A stretch of DNA of 64,000 bases from Rutidosis leptorrhynchoides (taxonomy: Eukaryota; Streptophyta; Magnoliopsida; Asterales; Asteraceae), in NCBI RefSeq assembly GCF_046630445.1, contig NC_092335.1, positions 34,870,501 through 34,934,500 of the forward strand, in the 5' to 3' direction. Of the stretch, positions 57,359 through 64,000 are shown in pieces (within the stretch, counting starts at the first letter, position 1; the number at the start of each line of letters is the position of its first letter). The notes beneath the pieces were generated by a model that did no database searches, had not been told where the DNA came from, and saw nothing but the letters and a program-made list of their open reading frames with translations. Position numbers and translations under genes: made by a program.

Positions 57359-59037
57359 TGATGTGCGAAATCGTGTCTATAATTTATCTTAAGGAAAATA
57401 CCGGTTTTAAAGATTGCTACACACTAACGGGCAGTGTACCCGATCGTGTAGTAGTATAGATAATGGTAAAATCCGTGTATCGTTCCAAGGACAGTATATC
57501 AGTCAAACTAGAATTAGAAACTATATTATGATTAACTAAGTTAATTAAAGTAAAAGTACAAGTTTTATGTTTTGTGGCTGTTTTAACGATTTAGCCAAAT
57601 CAAAGAAGGTTAAATGTAAAAACAATATTTTTAGTCTTTTGGTTTATAAAATGCAAATAAATGCAAATAAAGCAAGTAAGATAGGTTTTGAATTAAATCA
57701 AAGAGATGAAATGTTCATCTAGATATTTTACCCTCGGTATTGGATGTAAATTAGATATTAAGTCCTGATTGAATAATTATGTGTGTAGTTATCTAATAGG
57801 TTTTACTAAGAGTTCTCTCGGATAAACACGCAAATACAATAACAAGCTCAAGGGTTCCCTTTTTACTATGGTTCTTGTATTTGTAATCAAATAACTATAA
57901 GCATGCTAATCACCTAAATCGACTCGCCAAGAGTTCTCTTTAGCAAGTACTCAAACTAGAATTACTAAGCGAGGGTTCCCTATAACTTAGACCTTTTCGT
58001 TTATGACTAGTTGATCAACAAGATTAAAGACTTGAATAACAATTGCCTTTGCGTTCGCTCTACACAATTCATTCCTATTTTGTCTAACCGTTTTAATCTA
58101 GTTTACCCCCTTGGTCCGGTTTAGCAAACAATCAATCTAAGACAAGTTGATTGTAAATCAATATGATACATTAACAAGAGTTCTCTTTATCAACAACATA
58201 TCAATTAACTAGATACAAATAGTTCTAACAACAATAAGCATGGTTCTCAATTCAAGCTTCAATCTAACACACATAATACATTCAATCAACAAGATTACAT
58301 CCAATACCTTGGTTATTAATCTAGACAAACATTAATGAAACTAGCCAATAATCATTGTAACAGACAACAATTCACTCAAATTATAAACTGAAATCATTTC
58401 TGAGAACAAGTATATAACCTACAAGAACAAGAGTTCTTGGATGAAGAAGATGTTGATGGATGATGCTTTGATCTTTGGCCTCTTCAAAGAGGATGGAATT
58501 CTCCAAAGTACTCCTGAAAATCGCCTCTAAACTTCTCTGTACGTAACTCTCTGAAAACAGTCCCCAAAACTGACATTTTAAGGTGGAGAAATTAGGTAAA
58601 AAGCAGAAAGTTCGGTCACACCTACTTTGGGATGTCGTCCTAAAAGGCAGGACGGCGTCCCACTTTACAGAGCAAGACGGCGTCCCAATACTTCAAGACG
58701 GCGTCTCCATATGAAGACCAGGACGGCGTCTTCCTTTGTGGGACGGCGTCCTGGATGTATTTTGGGCACTGTTTCATTTTATTTTTAATATTAGTTCATT
58801 TGGATGAACTTTTATATATCGGAGGCTTTGTTATATCATTTTAAAGTGCTATCTTGATCCTAACTCGTATCGGGATCAAACAATGTCATAAATCATCGAA
58901 ATTCTTTGTAAACCATTCTTCCGATACAAATTCGCGCATCTTGGCTTATCACTTATAGATCACCTTCATTATCTTCGATTATAGAGCATTTTTAGTGATA
59001 TTGCGATAGATATATATGTTGTAATTGAGCAATATCA
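57359..59037 (-). repeat. Athila 5' LTR
   Basis: 1679 bp, colinear with 45387-47065 without indels. The first GC box is changed from GACGTCGTC to GATGTCGTC (58633). Confidence 0.97.
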
Positions 59038-59042
59038 ATGAC

Positions 59043-59671
59043 ATTGTTCCAACAAAACAATAAGACCACTAGGTAGAGTAAGCTCATAGGTTCCAATAGC
59101 TTTGACAGCAGCTCGAGCCCCATTGCCCACTCTTAAGTCTAGTGTGTTGTTCTTCAGTCTATTACTTCTTCTCATTCCCTGCATATTGTTACAGATGTGA
59201 GTACCACAACCAGTATCAAAAATCTAGAAATCACTAGAAAAAGTATATAGCTGTATATGAAATATACCTGATTTGTTGGTCTGGTCAGCTTTGCCTTTTT
59301 TCAACTCAGATAGGTAGGAAGGACAGTTCCTCCTCCAGTGCCCAACTTTTCCACAGTGGAAACATTCGGCGTCTTTCGCTGGGTTTTCTTTCTTGGGAGG
59401 TGGTGGAATCTTTTTCTTAGCAATTGACTTGCCTTTTCCTTTTCCCCAAGTTTTTGTCTTATTCTTTTTCACCTTACCATCCCTAATCATCAGGACACCT
59501 GGATTGGAAATCTTATATGGAATATTCTGTTCAGCAGTTTTGAGCATCGAGTGCACCTCTGCCAGAGATTTCTCCCAACCTTGCATATTGTAATTCATTA
59601 CAAATTGGTGATACGATTTTGGTAGTGAAACCAAAACTGTGTCCACAGCCAAGTTAGGCGGCAAGGTAGTC
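59043..59671 (-). pseudogene. Ty1/copia gag C-terminal part and protease start, stop before protease
   Basis: Minus strand: gag helical segment (LAVDTVLVSLPKSYHQFVMN), basic linker (GKGKSIAKKK), a perfect CX2CX4HX4C knuckle (CFHCGKVGHWRRNC), then the protease with IFDTGCGTHICNN. A TAG at about 59223-59225 separates gag from the catalytic DTG, at a place where copia elements usually have Trp. The first codons and the 5' LTR are missing because an LTR fragment abuts at 59671. The frame runs straight into 45386 once the Athila element is set aside. Confidence 0.9.
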
Positions 59672-60519
59672 TAACAGCCCGATTTTTTTTTTTAAATCAC
59701 AGCGGAAGACTGAATTTACCTAAATACCCTTAGTTAATATTTAAAACTATAGTTAAGAAACTAACTTAGTTAATATTCAATACAGCAAAACAACGGTGTT
59801 ACGTAAAATATTTCAAAATCTGACAACATCAGAGTTCGGCTAATAGTCAAACATGTCTTCAGCCCGTCCGTAACACACATCCTAATCAGCAATACCTAAA
59901 CCTGCAAGGGTGGAAAATGTGGGGGAATTAGCACACAGCTAAGTGAATGGATACTATCTAACAGACCAAGCATAAGCAACTGAACATGCAAGGGATCACA
60001 ATTATGCTAACGTCCTGAACTAGCATATAACAATAAATGACAATATGAGGATCGACGGCTTGTATGAGCACACGACTTAGTTGATCAAGCTACAGTCTAC
60101 CGATAGTCCGCTTTACTGATTCCACTGCATAACTGTCCAGACGCAACACATGCGTCCTTTTATGCTATACTGAACAATCAGTAACTCATGACCCGACCAG
60201 GCTACCACTGTCGACCTCACATCAACCCTACCTTGTTGCCTCGGAGGGTTCTCAACCTTGCTGCTTCGGTTGGTGTCAACTAACAGTGCGTACATAAGAT
60301 CACAGATAAACAGTCATGCAATCGTCCTAACTAACATGGCAATATCTAACTACGCATGGTAATCATACAGAACATAAACATAATATAAAGAGTCTGAACA
60401 AGTAGCGTGTCAGCTACTTAATACTCTATCCGGAGATAGACCCACTCACTAATTACCAGCAACAGCTCAGATTCTGACTACTGAGCTTTCTCCTTATCTT
60501 TTCCACCTGAGAATTGAAA
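59672..60519 (-). mobile_element. 3' part of another LTR (minus strand), truncated by nested element
   Basis: Read on the minus strand it ends GTCTTCCGCTGTG...CGGGCTGTTA at 59672, comparable with the 3' ends of other LTRs here. It contains an acceptor CCACCCTTGCAG (ending 59902) and a hairpin-rich region (60140-60272). Its 5' part is separated by the insertion at 60520 and lies outside the window. The terminal CA is not visible, so the exact junction with copia gag is uncertain. Confidence 0.65.
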
Positions 60520-63500
60520 TGCCCCGTTCATATTAATTATAAACGTTTCATATTAATTGATTTCTTTGCGAGGTTTTGACCTCTATATGAGACATTTTCA
60601 AAGCTTGCATTCATTTTAAAATAACCATAACCTTTATTACTGAATAAAGGTTTAAAAGCATAAGTTTTGATTGTCGATCAAAGAAAATCTCGTCAAAATA
60701 CATGTATTTTACACACACCATTACATACTTGTCAACAATATATTACAAATACAATTCCCGAATGCAAGTTTATTTATTTAGAAAAGCATGATGACTCCAA
60801 ATCTTGACGTTGAGTAAACATGCAACAGCGAAAGCTTTCTAATAATCACCTGAGAATAAACATGCTTAAAAAGTCAACAAAATTGTTGGTGAGTCATAGG
60901 TTTAGTTTCTATATAATAATCATAACATTTAATAAGCCACAAGATTTTATTTAATTAAATGCGCAGGATCATTACAACTGCAAAAATCATTCATACGATG
61001 AGTTGCCTGGTAACCGACCTTAACATAGAGCGCTTAAGATATCTGGCATCATACATTCCACTATTCAAATGTATGACAAGAACCCTTCGAAGTACTAAAG
61101 CATTTTCACTATTCGAAAATGGGGGTGGTTGGTGCCCGTAGATCTACCTTTAGGATTCGCGTCAATTAGTGTTTTTCACTAATTCTTAGGTTACCAAGCA
61201 TAATAATAATAATAATAATAAGTACATATATCCGGTATAACAAAACAATCGTAGAATATAGTTTCATGAACTTGTGCTTATTTTGTAAAACATTTATAAA
61301 TTTGCATGTATTCTCATCCCAAAATAATTTAGATAGTAAAAATGGGACTATAACTCACTTGTGATGATTTCCGAATAGATGGTAATAAGACTTGGCCTTT
61401 GACAAATTCACGAACCTAATAATAATATTCTTGTGTCAAGATATATATATAATTAATATTCCATACTTATGATACTTGTGATAATTTTAATTGTCCATTG
61501 TTAGTAGTCCAATGTTCGTAGTCCAATAGTCCGATAGTCCAACAGTATAAATATATATAAATATAAATGCATATATTGTGTTAGAATTTACTAACACTAT
61601 AATATATTGTCTTAATATAATAAGACACATAATATGTATATTGTCTTAAGCAATCCGCGACCCATTGTATACATGTCTCAGGCTCGATCACAGCTAACTC
61701 GAAATTACTGCCAATGGTGCCTTATAGTTCGTTCCAATAATATATATAGAAGAAGTCAAAATGATATGTCAAAACTTAGTATACGAATCCACGGTGATCA
61801 AGTCATATATATATATATGGTGCCTTACGATCTTTATTAAGACTATAATATATTGTCGTAGAACTTAATCACGACTATTATAAATTGTATTTCCATAAGT
61901 TCAGGAACAAGACATGTATAAATACATGTAGGATACAAGGTAGGTTAGCTAGGATAAGGTTAGCATCCATTTTTATTAATCAAAACCGTAGCTAAAAACA
62001 AACAAAAATATCCAATTTTGTTTTACCCATAATTTCTTCGTTACAAATCCGTTTTGAGTGATTAGACTTGCCATAGTTTTGTATCGAACCATTATTTATT
62101 AATCTAAACAGAAAAAGTATATGTTTATAGTCGAAAATACAGCTTAGGTGTCAAATACAAGAAGATAGTCATATCCGTCATAAGAACGACATCTTGATGA
62201 CTCTTTTGAAAAACATACTTCCAATTAGAGTTTAACCATGGATTTTGGATATATTTCATATCCATATAAAATAAGATTTTTCACCATAGGAAATATTTTA
62301 ATTCAAAATTAAGATAGGTTTTTAAAATCAAACCCAAAACAGCCCCCGATGATCTATGACGGTGTATGTTCAGTTTTATGGTGTTCTTCGTGTTTACAAG
62401 TTTTATATCCTTATGTTAGCTTGAAATACTCTCATAATACATGTGTTGAAGTATTTTAAAAGTCAAGTTAGATGGATTAAGTTTGTTTGTGAACAAGTTT
62501 AGAATTAATCTAAACTATGTTCTTGTTGTTGTAAGTTATAAACTCATAATAAGATAGCTATATGAATATGAATCGAAAAAGATTATGAATAAGGTGACTA
62601 ACTCAAATTAAATGAAAAAAGTTGCTGATAAAATAAGATGATAATCTTGTGATCAAAAATATCCTTGATGGCTTGTAATCCTTGGAGTAGAATCATAGAA
62701 TGAACAAAAGTTCGAATAAGATTTCTATCCTGAATTAAGATAGTTATAAGTATACGAATTGAACCAAAGCTTATATACGATTCTTACCTTGATAAAGAGG
62801 AGTAGATGAGTTAACAAAGTGTTGTTGAAGCTAGTTTTTGATCAAAGTGAATGAAGATTTTCTAGTACTTGAAGTATGTGTGTTTAAAGAGTGTTTAAAG
62901 AGTAAGAAATGGAGAGAATACTTGGAGTTCTTGTGTGGGAGTATTATGAGAGTGAAGGTAAGTTAAATAGCTGATATGAATGAGTAAAAAGAGTGTTAAA
63001 AGTTGTGGTTCATGTATATGGTTAAGAGACTTTATCAAAATTTAGAATATAGCATAATAATGCAAACTAGAAGTTAAATGTTAGTTCTCACAAATCTCCA
63101 TCATGTTTATCCTTGTCTTGTGAATCATAGGGCTGCTAAGGAGGCTATAATTAGTATTTCATATTGGTATATACTCATAGTATTTAAGTATGGAAGCTGG
63201 GTATGATACGGGTGTAAATACCGAATGAATACGAATAGAATTCTTGATGGAATTGAATGAGATTATGAGTATAGCTATCTTTATTGAGTATAAGTATGTT
63301 AGTATATATGTTTAAGTCCTTCAAAAGTGTATTAATACATATTAATACAATACATATACATACATTTTAATTTAGAAGTTATTACAACGTTAATCATTAT
63401 ATATATGTATATAGTCTTGAAGTCTTTAAGTTAGTAATCTCATTTTATGTATATAACTAATTGTTAATATATGTAATGAGATACTTAAATATCATTTAAC

Positions 63501-63719
63501 AATCATGAGTATATATTTATATTCATATATATGTCATTAAATAATTATTACGAATTATGACGTTCGTGAATCGTCAGACAGACTGGGTGGCCAAATATTT
63601 GTATAAAATTCATTTCAAATAACCAAGTCTTAATGAGTTTGATTGCTTAACATGTTGGAAACATTAATTATGTAAATATTAATCTTCTATATATTAACGG
63701 AAAAATCCGGGTCGTTACA
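60520..63719 (-). repeat. 3' LTR of a Ty3 element (3.2 kb)
   Basis: Minus strand from TGTAACGACCCGG (63719) to GAACGGGGCA (60520). Directly upstream is the integrase end plus purine-rich junction, so this is the 3' LTR. It is related to the LTR at 1-986. Candidate intron: donor GTGAGT at 61358, acceptor TTATTCTCAG ending 60850 (509 nt). Two perfect hairpins lie at 61049-61076 and 61101-61121. It also contains an (AAT)n run at 61202-61222. Confidence 0.85.
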
Positions 63720-63770
63720 TTACACACCCGTTAAATTAAATTTCGTCCCGAAATTTAGAATAGTACCTAG

Positions 63771-64000
63771 TTAACGTGCGATATCGGAAAACAAATATGG
63801 GTACTTCAGCTTCATTTGGTCTTCTCGTTCCCAAGTAAATTCAGGTCCTCTACGAGCATTCCACCGAACCTTAATGATGGGTATCTTACTTTGTTTGAGT
63901 CGTTTGACCTCACGATCCATAATTTCGACGGGTTCTTCGACGAAATTTAGTTTCTCGTCAATCTTAATTTCGTCTAAAAGGATAATGAGATCTTCGGTAG
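63771..64000 (-). CDS. C-terminal end of Ty3 integrase (partial, runs off window)
   Basis: The minus-strand frame is open from the window end to TAA at 63771-63773, about 76 codons. It contains LLDEIKIDEKLNFVEEPVEI, MDREVKRLKQSKIPIIKVRW, GPEFTWERED and a final KYPYLF. This is the conserved C-terminal tail of Tekay/Del-type Ty3 integrases (V.V.W....G.E.TWE.E..M...YP.LF), the chromodomain-like end. It is followed by a purine-rich AAATTTCGGGACGAAATTT junction (63735-63755) and the LTR. No lesion is visible in this part. Confidence 0.85.
   Translation of the reverse strand, partial: TEDLIILLDEIKIDEKLNFVEEPVEIMDREVKRLKQSKIPIIKVRWNARRGPEFTWEREDQMKLKYPYLFSDIAR

Larger units (their letters stand above)
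45382..59042 (-). mobile_element. Complete Athila-type Ty3 retrotransposon (45387-59037; TSD ATGAC)
   Basis: The 13,651-bp element is inserted in the copia protease/pre-integrase region. Two LTRs of 1679 bp each differ by four transitions by eye, at 46031, 46661, 46804 and 46833 versus the matching sites 11,972 bases on. A 5-bp duplication ATGAC flanks it (45382-45386, 59038-59042). A tRNA-Asp-type PBS and a GTGTGGGGTGTTT purine tract are in place. The interior holds an uninterrupted gag-pol and a downstream ORF of the ATHILA ORF/env-position type. Everything needed for autonomous retrotransposition appears present, and the insertion is recent. Confidence 0.96.

Noticed and set aside
60515..60519. 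TGAAA next to the LTR end at 60520, also after the LTR end at 986, as a shared target site
   Set aside because: The two LTRs are in opposite orientation and their other ends are outside the window; a 5-base match is coincidence-prone.

Overview
This is plant nuclear DNA. It is AT-rich, full of nested LTR retrotransposons and DNA transposons, and carries a degenerate tract of the plant telomere word CCCTAAA. Introns are of plant type and the gene fragments (B3-like, RPA-like, LRR-like) are plant families. The LTR ends (TGTAACGACCC...GTTACA type), the iMet and Asp primer-binding sites and the B3/RPA-like fragments suggest a eudicot, most likely Asteraceae. That last step is recognition, not proof.

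Layout. 1-986: end of a Ty3-type LTR that cuts an RPA70-like gene remnant (987-1805). 1936-4247 and 5750-8975: two solo LTRs of one family, each with a perfect 5-bp target duplication. The second sits in an intron of a small three-exon B3-like gene (4870-9479). A tandem relative of that gene is at 11125-11745. 12733-17964: exon-like blocks of an unrecognised minus-strand gene, interrupted by about 1 kb of interstitial telomere-like repeat. 19118-20545: Mutator-like element with long TIRs and a 9-bp TSD. 20570-21900: AT-rich tandem repeats. 22117-35161: dead chromovirus (minus strand), split by an 8-kb non-autonomous LARD-like element (23080-31134). 35162-35588: LRR-like exon. 37689-38000: hAT MITE. 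38914-40826: PIF/Harbinger element with a broken transposase. 40917-59671: Ty1/copia element (minus), dead by stop codons, split by a young and structurally complete Athila-type Ty3 element (45387-59037) with an uninterrupted gag-pol and an env-position ORF. 59672-64000: part of one more LTR, cut by another Ty3 element whose integrase end and 3' LTR are visible.

The most unusual signal is inside the LTRs. Four LTR groups carry strings of short hairpins. In two of them the loops are related and the stems differ between units or copies while remaining self-complementary. In most of the LTRs these hairpins lie between a good 5' splice site (GTGAGT) and a good 3' splice site about 510-650 nt downstream. 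Separately, three families carry their own GC-rich palindromes or near-palindromes in pairs or clusters. In the Athila element, six GACGGCGTC-type boxes spaced alternately 20-21 and 25 bp occur once in the LTR and once upstream of the env-position ORF, in otherwise different sequence. Everything was read by eye; alignments, folding and RNA data would be needed to confirm it.
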